A DNA stretch of 64,000 nucleotides, from positions 620,001 to 684,000 of the forward strand of contig NZ_RJVF01000008.1 of the NCBI RefSeq assembly GCF_003752175.1. The letters run 5' to 3'. Position numbers and translations under genes: made by a program. This DNA comes from Comamonas sp. BIGb0124 (GTDB lineage Bacteria; Pseudomonadota; Gammaproteobacteria; Burkholderiales; Burkholderiaceae_C). The stretch's first letter is position 1, and each line of letters starts with the position of its first letter. Positions 40,139 to 49,173 of this stretch are shown here, piece by piece. The notes below the pieces were generated by a model, which worked only from the letters and a program-made list of their open reading frames with translations, was not told the DNA's origin and did no database searches.

Positions 40139-41065
40139 CTAGCGGCCCAGCGCCTCGTGGCCGGCGAGCGCAGCGGCCAGGTAGTCGACCAGCGCCCTGA
40201 CCTTGGCCGCCATCTGCTGTCCGTCGCGAAAGCAGGCGATGAATTCGAGGGGCTCGTCGAGAAAGGACCATTCGTCGTCGGGCAACAGGCAGACCTCTTC
40301 GAGCAGACCCGCCTGCACCAGCGGCTGCGCGATGAAACGCCCGACCCATGCGATGCCGGCACCCCGCTGCGCCATGCAGTGCAGGGTTTCGATGTCGTTG
40401 GCGATGGCCGCTACACGCAAGGGCGGCGTGGTGCGCTGGCCGTGGCGAAGAAACGGCCAGTTCATGAAACGGCCATCCGATTCACGCCGGTAGAGCAGGC
40501 ATCGGTGCGCGAGCAGATCGCGCACGAGTCGCGGCCTGCCGTGGTGATCGAGGTATTCCCTGGACGCGCAGAACATGCGGGGGGCCATGGCCAGTCTGCG
40601 GGTCACCATCGAGGGCTCCATCGGCCCGCGATAGCGGATGACGACGTCGACGTTTTCGCGCACCAGGTCGACATGGCGATCGACCATGAGCACCTCGAGC
40701 TGCACTTGCGGATAGCGGTCGATGAATCCGGCCAGCAGCGGTGCGACCAGATGCCGCCCGAACGCCGCCGTACAGGCCAGCAGCAGGCGGCCCTGAGGCT
40801 CGGCCTGGCGATGCATGACTTCGGCCTTGGCCTGCTCGAGCTGGTCGAGCACAGGCGCCACACGCTCCAGGTAAAGCATGCCGGCATCGGTGAGCGCCAG
40901 CGAACGGGTCGAACGGATGAGCAGCCGGGTTCCGATCTCCTGTTCCAGCCGGGCGATGTTCTGGCTGGCGGCGGCCGGCGTGATGCCCATCTGCCGCGCG
41001 GCAGAGGCGATGCTGCCCCCCTGCTGTGCCCGGATGAACGTTTCGATGGCGCGAAGATTGGGCAT
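40139..41065 (-). CDS. LysR-family transcriptional regulator
   Basis: A 308-residue LysR regulator. Helix-turn-helix at about 17-40 (SIASAARQMGITPAAASQNI) with the linker ARLEQEIGTRLLIRSTRSLA; effector domain from about 90 (GRLLLACTAAFGRHLVAPLL) to 295. The GTRLLIRSTRSLALTDAG stretch is typical of the CrgA-like group. It is divergent from the small DUF2798 gene across 212 bases, which makes that gene a possible but unproven target. Confidence 0.92.
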   Translation of the reverse strand: MPNLRAIETFIRAQQGGSIASAARQMGITPAAASQNIARLEQEIGTRLLIRSTRSLALTDAGMLYLERVAPVLDQLEQAKAEVMHRQAEPQGRLLLACTAAFGRHLVAPLLAGFIDRYPQVQLEVLMVDRHVDLVRENVDVVIRYRGPMEPSMVTRRLAMAPRMFCASREYLDHHGRPRLVRDLLAHRCLLYRRESDGRFMNWPFLRHGQRTTPPLRVAAIANDIETLHCMAQRGAGIAWVGRFIAQPLVQAGLLEEVCLLPDDEWSFLDEPLEFIACFRDGQQMAAKVRALVDYLAAALAGHEALGR

Positions 41066-41277
41066 GTCGTGTGAAGGGAAGAACAGGCGGCTTGCATCAT
41101 TATGACTTACGACCCATCGACGTCATTCGATACAAAAACTAATGAATAAATGAAGGCTGGCTGGTCTTCCGCAGCAAACCGGGTTTTCTTAAAGTTCGTC
41201 CATTGCCGCAGCATCCGGCCGCCATCCGGCCATCCGGGACTGCATGCCCTCCTCCCTCCTTCCGAATCCGTCTGCCG

Positions 41278-41541
41278 ATGATCTCTCCTCCCCCGCCCCG
41301 CCGTGCCTCGGCACCCCGGCTGCCACGGCGTTTTGCCGCCGTCGCCTTCGCTTTCTACATGTCCGCCATCATGGCCATGGTGATGAGCGCCGTCATCACG
41401 GCCGTCAACGAGGGCATCGGACCGGGCTACGTGCCCCACGTCCTGGCGGTCTACCTTCTGGCCATGCCAGTGGCGTTCTGCAGCGTGCTGCTGATACGGC
41501 CGGTGGTGATGTGGCTCGTGCTGCGGACCGTGGAGCACTGA
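41278..41541 (+). CDS. DUF2798 family small membrane protein
   Basis: An 87-residue inner-membrane protein with two transmembrane helices: FAAVAFAFYMSAIMAMVMSA and YVPHVLAVYLLAMPVAFCSV. The features matching DUF2798 are the xxMSxxMSxVIT-like segment (MAMVMSAVITAVNEGIG) and the late IRPVVMWLVLRTV. The N terminus is proline-rich and basic (MISPPPPRRASAPRLPRRF). Its start could lie further upstream, at 41203 or 41244. Function unknown. It is divergent from a LysR gene. Confidence 0.8.
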   Translation: MISPPPPRRASAPRLPRRFAAVAFAFYMSAIMAMVMSAVITAVNEGIGPGYVPHVLAVYLLAMPVAFCSVLLIRPVVMWLVLRTVEH

Positions 41542-41696
41542 GCCGGCGGGCTCCGACCTCGCCGAGGTGAATCGCCGGCGACCGGCGAGCCCGTGTCGTG
41601 CTGCAGGGGTCATACCCGGAATTCATGCGCAAGAAACGGGGCGAATCCATCGAATGGTCGGCGTAGAGTGGCGCCTAGAGACGACACACCGCCACC

Positions 41697-42839
41697 ATGC
41701 ACGCCAACACTCCTGTTCCTCTCCCGGACTCCGGCCTGCTCGCCGCAGAGCCGCCTTACCCGACCGACGATGCCCGCTGGGAAGCCTTGCGCACGCGCGA
41801 CGCACGGGCCGACGAGCACTTCGTTTTTGCCGTCAGAACGACGGGCACCTATGCACGCCCGAGCCGGGCCGCGCGTCTGCCGCGCCGGGCGAACGTCGAG
41901 TTCTTTGCCACCGCAGAACAGGCCGAAGCGGCCGGCTACCGTGCCAGTGCCCACGCGCTGGCCGGTCGCGAAGCGCTGGCGCAACGGCATCTCGAGGCGG
42001 TGCGGAACGCCTGCATGACGCTGGAACAGGCCGATCGCGCCATACCGCTGGCCGAACTGGCGGCCGGAGCCGGCATGAGCACCTTCCACTTCCACCGTCT
42101 GTTCAAGAGCCAGACCGGCCTCACGCCCAAGGCCTATGCCCAGGCCTGCCGTGCAAGCCGCCTGCGCCGGGATCTGCCGCAGGCCGATCGGGTGACCGAC
42201 GCGATCTACGACGCCGGCTTCGGCACCAGCAGCCGCTTCTACGACGCTGCGCCCGGCCTGCTGGGCATGCCGCCCAAGCAGTTCCGCGAAGGCGGCGCCC
42301 AGGCGAGCATCCGTTTTGCCGTCGGTCAATGCCGCCTCGGTGCCATCCTGGTGGCCCAGAGCGCACGCGGCCTGTGCGCCATCTGGCTGGGCGACGACGC
42401 CGACGCGCTGGTGCGCGAACTTCAGGACACGTTCCCGCGCGCGGAATTGCGGGGCGGCGAGCCCGGCTTCGAGCGCCTGGTGGCCGAGGTCGTGGGCTTC
42501 GTGGAACAGCCGGCCCTGGGCCTGAACCTGCCGCTGGACATCCGCGGCACGGCTTTCCAGGAACGCGTGTGGCGCGCGCTGCGCGACATTCCGCCCGGAC
42601 AGACGCTGAGCTACAGCGAAGTGGCCGCGCGTGTCGGCACGCCGCGCGGCGCGCGTGCAGTGGCCCTGGCCTGCGCCGCCAACACGCTGGCCGTCGCCAT
42701 TCCCTGCCATCGGGTGGTGCGGCAGAACGGCGATGTCTCGGGCTACCGCTGGGGCGTGGCGCGCAAGCAGGCGCTGCTGGCCGGCGAGGCCGATGGCGTA
42801 ACCGGCAAGCCGTGCGGCAAGGCTGCCACGGATCGGTGA
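41697..42839 (+). CDS. ada: Ada-type methyltransferase/AraC regulator with degenerate N-terminal domain
   Basis: A 380-residue three-part protein with the Ada layout. Residues 25-88 align with the zinc-containing methylphosphotriester domain, but its four cysteines are replaced: Ala53 and Arg57 in TGTYARPSRAARLPRRANV, Ser84 and Ala87 in GYRASAHALAG. The AraC helix-turn-helix is intact (LAELAAGAGMSTFHFHRLFK, then TGLTPKAYAQACR). The C-terminal O6-alkylguanine methyltransferase keeps the catalytic Cys337 (AVAIPCHRVVR) and the arginine-finger segment RGARAVALACAANT. It can probably still repair O6-alkylguanine, but the known methylation switch that turns Ada into an activator cannot operate. Confidence 0.93.
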   Translation: MHANTPVPLPDSGLLAAEPPYPTDDARWEALRTRDARADEHFVFAVRTTGTYARPSRAARLPRRANVEFFATAEQAEAAGYRASAHALAGREALAQRHLEAVRNACMTLEQADRAIPLAELAAGAGMSTFHFHRLFKSQTGLTPKAYAQACRASRLRRDLPQADRVTDAIYDAGFGTSSRFYDAAPGLLGMPPKQFREGGAQASIRFAVGQCRLGAILVAQSARGLCAIWLGDDADALVRELQDTFPRAELRGGEPGFERLVAEVVGFVEQPALGLNLPLDIRGTAFQERVWRALRDIPPGQTLSYSEVAARVGTPRGARAVALACAANTLAVAIPCHRVVRQNGDVSGYRWGVARKQALLAGEADGVTGKPCGKAATDR

Positions 42840-43184
42840 GGCCGGCAGGCGGCTGTCCATGTCCTGATTCCCGAGACAAAACAGGTTCCCACAGGCCTTC
42901 ACACCTTGTCGTCCTATAGGAATAAATTTGTCAAATAATTACAAGAAAGAAGAGGATTCATCAAGACCGGGCTCGCTTTCTGGAGAGTTGAAATACGATT
43001 TCGCTTGGTGAGGAGAAATATAATTTCGGGGTCGACCCAGACCACTGGGCCGATATACCGAACTCGCTCGGGGCATGGCCCAAGGGCGGCAGGCGAACGC
43101 CGATGCCACGTTGGATTCCTACACCACGTCGATGCCTGCGGGAGATTCGAAAATAGCTTTCATTCTTAAAAAATCTGGAGGGAT
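42840..43184. other. AT-rich intergenic region upstream of the DUF2846 gene
   Basis: These 345 bases have an AT-rich middle (42910-43025) unlike the rest of the window, including a perfect -10 hexamer TATAAT at 43019-43024. A perfect palindrome GGGTCGACCC at 43029-43038 sits just after it. A 41-codon frame at 43075-43200 overlaps the next gene but has no support. The composition change continues into the lipoprotein gene and suggests acquired DNA. Confidence 0.4.
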
Positions 43185-43643
43185 ATGTTCAAGAAAATAG
43201 CAATTATTGCGATGGCATCCATTCTTTTCACAGGATGTGCATCCGTCAAAATGGAGAGCAAGGAAGCATCGCAAAAGGCAAAGGAGTTCAGCCAGCCAGC
43301 CACTGGAAACGCGGGCCTCTATGTCTACAGGGACAGCTTTGTGGGCAAGGCGCTGAAAAAGGATGTCTGGGTCGACAACAAGTGCCTCGGGGAAACCGCA
43401 CCGGATGTTTTCTTCTACACCGAGGTCAAGGGCAACCAGACTCACGCCATTGCAACGGAATCGGAGTTTTCTCCGAACACCCTGTCGCTGCTGATGGAGG
43501 CAGGCAAGAACTATTTCATCCGCCAGTACATCAAGATTGGCGCATTTGTCGGGGGCGCCGGTCTTGAAGTGATACCTGAAGACCAAGGCAAGTTGGCTGT
43601 ATCTAAACTGGACTTGGCAACACCCGGAACCTGCAGCAAGTAA
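43185..43643 (+). CDS. DUF2846 family lipoprotein
   Basis: A 152-residue predicted lipoprotein. The signal MFKKIAIIAMASILFTGC ends in the lipobox LFTGC (Cys18), and serine-free ASVKM follows, with no clear inner-membrane retention signal. The domain contains AGLYVYRDSFVGKALKKDVW, VDNKCLGETAPDVFFYTEVK and LLMEAGKNYFIRQYIKIG, matching DUF2846 proteins of unknown function. Start ATG 43185 has GGAGGG five bases upstream. The gene uses many A/T-ending codons (AAA, ATA, ATT, GCA) unlike its neighbours, a sign of horizontal acquisition. Confidence 0.85.
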   Translation: MFKKIAIIAMASILFTGCASVKMESKEASQKAKEFSQPATGNAGLYVYRDSFVGKALKKDVWVDNKCLGETAPDVFFYTEVKGNQTHAIATESEFSPNTLSLLMEAGKNYFIRQYIKIGAFVGGAGLEVIPEDQGKLAVSKLDLATPGTCSK

Positions 43644-43828
43644 TACACCCTGTCGATATCCCGTCGATCGATGGGCCGGCTGATGCTGGCCCATTTCGTT
43701 GGCGATTGCCATTCCGACGTCAGGCAGAACTCAGCATCGACGCCTTGGCCGCCACTAAAGAGCCGACTGTCGCCCACGGGAGTCCTATCATCTGGTATGT
43801 TCCCGCTCTCACTCATCGGGATTTCAGC

Positions 43829-44467
43829 ATGAGCATTTCTGCAACCCTCATCGGCATTCTTCTTGCGATCCTGCTCGGCGCGATGAGTCCCGGTCCAAGC
43901 CTGGCGGTCGTTCTGCGCAGTTCGATCGGGCTGTCTCGCAGGGCGGGCCTGGCGACCGCAGCGGGCATGGGCGTCGGCGGGCTGTTCTTCAGCGTCGTGG
44001 CGCTCGCAGGTCTCTACACGCTGCTGGCCAGCGTCGAGTGGCTGTATCTGGCGCTGAAGATCGCCGGCGGTGCCTATCTGATCTACCTCGCCTTCAAGAT
44101 CTGGCGTGACGCCCCCCACAGCGTGCAAGCCTCGACGGATGGAGAGCTGCCCGCGCAAAGCCTGAAACAGTCGTTCTGGACGGGCCTCTCGACGCAACTG
44201 AGCAATCCCAAGACAGCGATCGTCTACGGCAGCATCTTTGCCGCGCTGCTGCCGCAGCATCCACCGGTCTGGTGCTACGTCGTGCTGCCGGCGCTGATTT
44301 TCCTGGTCGAGGCCGGCTGGTACTCGGTGGTCGCGCTGTGCTTTTCAAGCCCGCTGCCGCGCCGCCTGTATCTGCGTGCAAAAAAATGGATCGATCGCCT
44401 GGCGGCAGGTGCCATTGCGGCGCTGGGTCTCCGCCTGGTTGCATCGGACAGCGGCCCCGGTCTCTGA
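43829..44467 (+). CDS. LysE/RhtB family amino-acid exporter
   Basis: A 212-residue inner-membrane exporter with about six transmembrane helices. The family signature is near the N terminus: LLAILLGAMSPGPSLAVVLR. The second conserved block is LALKIAGGAYLIYLAFKIW, followed by the cytoplasmic loop and STQLSNPKTAIVYGSIFAAL. The substrate could be threonine, homoserine lactone or another amino acid. ATG 43829 fits the conserved MSISATLIGILLAIL opening. It converges on the LysR gene at 44546. Confidence 0.9.
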   Translation: MSISATLIGILLAILLGAMSPGPSLAVVLRSSIGLSRRAGLATAAGMGVGGLFFSVVALAGLYTLLASVEWLYLALKIAGGAYLIYLAFKIWRDAPHSVQASTDGELPAQSLKQSFWTGLSTQLSNPKTAIVYGSIFAALLPQHPPVWCYVVLPALIFLVEAGWYSVVALCFSSPLPRRLYLRAKKWIDRLAAGAIAALGLRLVASDSGPGL

Positions 44468-44545
44468 TCGCACTCGCCGAGCCTGTCTGCCGGATTCCGA
44501 GCGATATCGGCGCGTCGAATCATGCCCTCCGAGGGTGCAACCGAC

Positions 44546-45472
44546 TCACCCGGCGCGCCTCGCAGGCTTCGTGGCGTGCTGCGCCATCAACGCCACGACC
44601 CAATCGATGAAGACCCGCAGCTTGGCACTGACATGGCGGTTCGGCGGGAAGGCCACATACATCGGCATCGGATCGAGACGCCACGACTCGAACAGCGGGA
44701 CCAGTTCGCCCCGGGCGCGGTGAGCCTCGGCCATGTAGTCCGGCAACCAGAGGATGCCCAGGCCCGCCAGTCCGGCCGCGAGATAGGCGTTGCCGTCGTC
44801 CACCGCCAGGACGTACCGGCCATGCACGGTCGCACTCTCGCCGTCGCCATGCATGGCGTACGGAAACGCCTTGCCGGTCCGTGCCCACAGAAAACCGACG
44901 ATACGGTGGTTCGTGTCCTCGAGCTCCCGGGGATGCACAGGCGTGCCCAGGCGATCGAGGTAGCCCGGCGCGGCGTACACACCCAGTTGCAGATCGGGTA
45001 ATCGTCGAGCCATGAGGGACTGGTCGGTGAGCTCGCCGCCCCGCACGACACAGTCGACGTTCTCGCCGATCAGGTCCACCGTGCGGTCGCTCACCCCCAT
45101 GTCGAGCTGGATGTCGGGATATCTGGCATGGAAGTCCGGCAGGGCCGGCACCAGAATCATGCGGGCCAGCGGACTGGGCACGTCCACCCGCAGCCTGCCC
45201 CTGGGCGAGGCCGAGGCGCTGGACAAACTGGTTTCGGCGTCGTCCATGTCGGCCAGCAGGCGGACCACCCGCTCGTAATAAGCGGTGCCGTCCGCGGTGA
45301 CATTGACTCGGCGTGTCGTGCGATTGAGCAGCCTGACACGCAGCCGCGCCTCCAACTGTTGCACGAGCTGCGTCACGCTGGTCCGGCTCATGTGCAGGGT
45401 CTCTGCGGCTTTGGTGAAGCTGCCGGTTTCCACCACGCGCGCGAATGCCAGCATGGCATCGAAACGGTCCAT
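44546..45472 (-). CDS. LysR-family transcriptional regulator, divergent from ridA
   Basis: A 308-residue LysR regulator opening MDRFDAMLAFARVVETGSFT. Its helix-turn-helix is AAETLHMSRTSVTQLVQQLE, and it has the CrgA-like LLNRTTRRVNVTADG. The effector domain runs from about 90 to 295. It is divergent from the RidA-family gene across 145 bases that contain a good LysR-type inverted repeat. Control of that gene and of itself is the natural inference. Effector unknown. Confidence 0.93.
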   Translation of the reverse strand: MDRFDAMLAFARVVETGSFTKAAETLHMSRTSVTQLVQQLEARLRVRLLNRTTRRVNVTADGTAYYERVVRLLADMDDAETSLSSASASPRGRLRVDVPSPLARMILVPALPDFHARYPDIQLDMGVSDRTVDLIGENVDCVVRGGELTDQSLMARRLPDLQLGVYAAPGYLDRLGTPVHPRELEDTNHRIVGFLWARTGKAFPYAMHGDGESATVHGRYVLAVDDGNAYLAAGLAGLGILWLPDYMAEAHRARGELVPLFESWRLDPMPMYVAFPPNRHVSAKLRVFIDWVVALMAQHATKPARRAG

Positions 45473-45496
45473 GTTTGCTCCGGAGTTGCCGACGAT

Positions 45497-45515
45497 TGTT
45501 TGGATTCTACAAACA
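45497..45515. promoter_or_regulatory. LysR-type operator in the lysR/ridA divergon
   Basis: A perfect inverted repeat TGTTTG and CAAACA around the 7-base spacer GATTCTA contains T-N11-A pairs, the LysR consensus. It lies 24 bases from the lysR start codon and about 100 from the RidA start. Confidence 0.55.
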
Positions 45516-45617
45516 GTGATGGGTGGAACTGCCGCTTTTTCGCTCAGCCGCGACGGCCTAAAGTCGTTCCATCGACAACACACAGGGGTTTGTTGCCCCG
45601 GTTCAAGGAGATCATTC

Positions 45618-46046
45618 ATGGCCACTCGAGACGTCGTCTTCCCACCGGGGCGCCAGGCCCTCTACGAGCGCAACCGCTACTCTCCGGCCATCCGCTCCAA
45701 CGGATTCCTGTTCGTCTCCGGCCAGGTCGGCAGCCGCGAGGACGGTTCACCCGAGCCCGACCTGGAAGCGCAGGTCAGGCTGGCATTCGACAACCTGAAC
45801 GCCATCCTGAAAACGGCCGGCTGCACATTCGACGACGTGATCGACGTCACGGTGTTCATGGTCGATCCCGAATCCAGATTCGAGTCGATCTGGAGGGTCG
45901 CCGCAGACTACTGGGGCGAAGCCCCCCATCCCACGCTGACCGGCATCGGTGTCACCTGGCTGTATGGCTTCCAGTTCGAGATCAAGGTGATCGCGAAGCT
46001 GCCCGAGGCCTCGACGGCTCGGGCCGAAAACGCCCTCAGCGCGTGA
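45618..46046 (+). CDS. RidA/YjgF family protein
   Basis: A 142-residue enamine/imine deaminase-like protein of the Rid superfamily. The fold signature is visible in SPAIRSNGFLFVSGQVGSRE, EAQVRLAFDNLNAILKTAGC and DDVIDVTVFMVDPE. The archetypal RidA arginine (in the segment RxxVEVAxLPxxxxVEI) is not obvious here: the C-terminal segment reads FEIKVIAKLPEAS, so it may belong to a Rid1-7 subgroup with other activity. Start ATG 45618 has AAGGAG seven bases upstream. It ends overlapping the last 11 bases of metY, which is convergent. Confidence 0.88.
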   Translation: MATRDVVFPPGRQALYERNRYSPAIRSNGFLFVSGQVGSREDGSPEPDLEAQVRLAFDNLNAILKTAGCTFDDVIDVTVFMVDPESRFESIWRVAADYWGEAPHPTLTGIGVTWLYGFQFEIKVIAKLPEASTARAENALSA

Positions 46047-47340
46047 CCTGCGCCAGGGCCTGGTCGAGATCGGCCAGCAGATCGTCGATGTGCTCGATGC
46101 CGACCGACAGGCGCACCGTGTCTTCTGCCACGCCGGTGCGAGCCAACTCCTCCGGGGACAACTGGCGATGGGTGGTGGACGCCGGATGGGTGGCCAGCGA
46201 ACGCACATCGCCGATGTTGACCAGACGCGTGAAGAGTTTCAGGGCATCGAGGAAACGCGCACCGCCCTCGCGCCCGCCAGGCACGCCGAAGGTGAGGATG
46301 CCCGACGCCTTGCCGGACAGATAACGCTGGACCAGGGGATACTCGGCGTGGTCTTCGAGCGCGGCATAGTTCACCCACTTGACTGCGGCATGGCGGCGCA
46401 GATGCTGCGCCACTGCCAACGCGTTGTCGCTGATGCGGTCGACACGCAGGGCCAGCGTCTCGATCCCCTGCAGGATCAGGAATGCATTGAAGGGCGAGAT
46501 GGCCGCGCCGGTGTTGCGCAGGGGCACGACCCGGGCCCGACCGATATAGGCCGCCGGCCCCAGTGCCTCGGTGTAGACCACGCCGTGATAACTGACGTCG
46601 GGCTCGTTGAGGCGCTTGAACCGTGTCTTGTGCACGGCCCAGGGGAATTTTCCGGAGTCGACGATGGCGCCGCCGATGCTGGTGCCATGGCCCCCCAGGT
46701 ACTTGGTGAGCGAGTGCACCACGATGTCGGCGCCGTGCTCGATGGGACGGCTGAGGTAAGGCGAAGGCACCGTGTTGTCGACGATCAACGGCACGCCGTG
46801 ACGATGGGCGATCTCGGCAATGCGCGCGATATCGGTGACGGTGCCGGACGGGTTGCCCAGGGACTCGACGAAGATGGCCTTGGTCTGGTCGTCGATGAGC
46901 GGCTCGAAGCTGGCCGGATCGCGATGGTCGGCAAAGCGGGTGGTGATGCCGAATTGCGGCAAGGTGTGGGCAAAGAGGTTGTAGGTTCCGCCGTACAGTG
47001 CCGTCGACGACACGATGTTGTCGCCGGCCTCGGCGATGGTCAGGATCGAATAGGTCACCGCAGCCTGCCCCGAGGCCAGCGCCAATGCACCGACCCCGCC
47101 CTCGAGAGCGGCAAGGCGCTGCTCCAGCACCGTCTGCGTGGGGTTGCCGATGCGGGTGTAGATGTTGCCCTCGACCTTCAGATCGAACAGGTCTGCGCCA
47201 TGCTGCGCACTGTCGAAGGCATAGGCCGCGGTCTGGTAGATCGGCACGGCCACGGCTCGGGTCGTGGGATCGGGTGAATAGCCGGCGTGTACGGACAGGG
47301 TCTCGAACTTCCAACCGGATTGCGTGTCGCTGTTGCTCAT
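46036..47340 (-). CDS. metY: O-acetylhomoserine (thiol)-lyase
   Basis: A PLP enzyme that makes homocysteine from O-acetylhomoserine and sulfide in methionine synthesis. It has 434 residues in the Cys/Met metabolism family. PLP-related motifs are [47 protein letters not shown] and the Schiff-base lysine in [16 protein letters not shown]. The C-terminal [19 protein letters not shown] closes the fold. The 47340 start gives [20 protein letters not shown]. It overlaps the convergent RidA gene by 11 bases at the stop codons. Confidence 0.95.
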   Translation of the reverse strand: MSNSDTQSGWKFETLSVHAGYSPDPTTRAVAVPIYQTAAYAFDSAQHGADLFDLKVEGNIYTRIGNPTQTVLEQRLAALEGGVGALALASGQAAVTYSILTIAEAGDNIVSSTALYGGTYNLFAHTLPQFGITTRFADHRDPASFEPLIDDQTKAIFVESLGNPSGTVTDIARIAEIAHRHGVPLIVDNTVPSPYLSRPIEHGADIVVHSLTKYLGGHGTSIGGAIVDSGKFPWAVHKTRFKRLNEPDVSYHGVVYTEALGPAAYIGRARVVPLRNTGAAISPFNAFLILQGIETLALRVDRISDNALAVAQHLRRHAAVKWVNYAALEDHAEYPLVQRYLSGKASGILTFGVPGGREGGARFLDALKLFTRLVNIGDVRSLATHPASTTHRQLSPEELARTGVAEDTVRLSVGIEHIDDLLADLDQALAQVTR

Positions 47341-47484
47341 GAGTCCACCTGGTGTTGCTGAAAAGGGTTTCAGCAGGATAGGCGGCAAGCAACGACCGTC
47401 CAAGGTCGGAAAAATCAGAACGTTGCAACCAATGCAAGCAGCCCGCCAGGGCCGGGCACGAAAGGCGCCGGCGGGCCTCGCCGG

Positions 47485-49065
47485 TTACAGCGCGGCTGCG
47501 CCGGCCACCTGCGTGAACTCGGGCTCGGCCGACCGGGGACGCAGGCCGAGCCGGCTGGGCAGCAGATACTGCTGGCGGTAGATCTCGAAAGGCATGGTGT
47601 CGCGAGCCTCGACCTCGCGCTGAACCTCGAACGACAGGGTGCTGGCTTCGGCGAAGCGCGCGACCTGCTCGGCCGTGGGCGGGTGAGCCAGTGCGGCCTC
47701 GCGGAGGGACAGCGACTGCGCACGCACGAAGTCCATGAAACTGCCATCGTGCTCGTTGCGGATGGCAGCGAGCACACGTGTCGACGGCAGGCGTGACGGA
47801 TCCTGGGCCAGGGCGGCCGCGTTCTCGAGCGACTCGGTGTGCAACGGGGTGCCGGTCTCGGCATCGAGGCGCTGTGCGATCACGGCGCACTCGGCGATCA
47901 GCTCGGCGCTCCATTGCGCCAGCGTGGTTTCGCGCTCGCCGCGGCGCAGGAGCAGGCCCGGTTCGCGCCCGCGTTCGGCAGCCAGGTTCTGGTTGCGCTT
48001 GAGCACCTCGATTTCCTCCGGGCTGTCGGGCGGGCTGTCGGTGAGCAGGCAATGAAGCAGGAAGACATCGAGAAAACGCGCCGTGGCCGCACTGATGCCC
48101 AGAGGCTCGAAGGGATCGAGATCCATGCAGCGGACCTCGACATACTGAACGCCGCGCTCGCGCAGCGCATGCAGCGGACGTTCGCCGGAAAACACCGTGC
48201 GCTTGGGGCGGATGGTGCCGTAGAACTCGTTTTCGATCTGCAGCAGCGTGGTCGACAACTGGTTGTAGTCGCCGCCCGGATTGCGCACGCCGACGGTCTC
48301 GTAGGCCGGATAGGGTTGGGTCAGGGCCTCTTGCAGCGAGGCGCCGTAGCCGTCCAGGTCGTTGTAGCTCACGGCCAGCGTGGACTGCGCATCGCTCTGG
48401 TAACCCAGCCGCCCCATGCGCAGCGAAGTGGCATAGGGCAGGTACAGGCTGGACTCGCCCAGAGGCTGCAGCGCATGGGCCCGGGCTTCGAGGAAAGACG
48501 AACACACCACGGGCGAAGCGCCGAACAGATAGAGCAGCACCGGGGCGTTGCGCCGGAAGTTGCGGATGAGGCCGAAGTACTCCTCGTTGCTGACGTCCGG
48601 CAGCGACCAGTTGTAGTGGATGCCCGAGATCGTCTGCATGCGGCGGCCATAGCGATGGCTCAGGCCCATGCGGTAGACGCTCTTGGCGCGGCCCACATTG
48701 GAGGTTCCGTAGCGGCCGATGGGGATGGTCTCATCCGAGGGCAGCCTGCACGGCATGCTGGAGGCCCAGAGCATTTCCTCGCCGTTCTCGGCCAGCACAC
48801 GGTAGACGTGACGATGCAGTTCGTCGAGCTCGCCCAGCGCGCCGGCGACGTCGCCATGCACGCCCGTCACGATCTCGATCTGGGATTCGCTGAAATCGGT
48901 GGTGATGGCCGGGTGTGTCAGGGCCGCACCCAGGGCCTGGGGGTGAGGGGTCAGCGCAAGCGCTCCATCGGGCAGCGCGCGCAGGCTTTCCTTTTCAATG
49001 CCTCGGCGCATGTCCTGCAGACGCGCGGAGGTGAGCGAGGACAGGCGTTGTTGCAAACGGCTCAT
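47485..49065 (-). CDS. gshA: glutamate-cysteine ligase (proteobacterial type)
   Basis: First enzyme of glutathione synthesis. The 526-residue product is close to E. coli GshA (518). Conserved elements: MRRGIEKESLRALPDG near the N terminus (active-site glutamates), FSESQIEIVTGVHGD, HYNWSLPDVSNEEYFGLIRN, RNPGGDYNQLSTTLLQIENE and VEVRCMDLDPFEPLGI. ATG 49065 follows the conserved MSRLQQRLSSL pattern. The upstream in-frame frame to 49125 is not conserved. gshB is not in the window. Confidence 0.95.
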   Translation of the reverse strand: MSRLQQRLSSLTSARLQDMRRGIEKESLRALPDGALALTPHPQALGAALTHPAITTDFSESQIEIVTGVHGDVAGALGELDELHRHVYRVLAENGEEMLWASSMPCRLPSDETIPIGRYGTSNVGRAKSVYRMGLSHRYGRRMQTISGIHYNWSLPDVSNEEYFGLIRNFRRNAPVLLYLFGASPVVCSSFLEARAHALQPLGESSLYLPYATSLRMGRLGYQSDAQSTLAVSYNDLDGYGASLQEALTQPYPAYETVGVRNPGGDYNQLSTTLLQIENEFYGTIRPKRTVFSGERPLHALRERGVQYVEVRCMDLDPFEPLGISAATARFLDVFLLHCLLTDSPPDSPEEIEVLKRNQNLAAERGREPGLLLRRGERETTLAQWSAELIAECAVIAQRLDAETGTPLHTESLENAAALAQDPSRLPSTRVLAAIRNEHDGSFMDFVRAQSLSLREAALAHPPTAEQVARFAEASTLSFEVQREVEARDTMPFEIYRQQYLLPSRLGLRPRSAEPEFTQVAGAAAL

Positions 49066-49173
49066 GAGGCTGCTTTCTGGATCTTCACATCGTGTAAAAC
49101 ACTGGCGGGGGGCGCAAGTTATCACGGATCGAGTTCTGTTGCAGGCGAGGGGTCTACATTGGCCTCGTGGCGC

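Noticed and set aside
37380-40349. Open frame of about 990 codons on the minus strand across suhB and the MscS gene
   Set aside because: Two real genes lie opposite; the translation has no recognisable domain.
43075-43200. 41-codon frame (MAQGRQANADATLDSYTTSM and more) overlapping the start of the DUF2846 gene
   Set aside because: No ribosome-binding site and it overlaps a gene with a strong one. Might be a remnant, but nothing supports translation.
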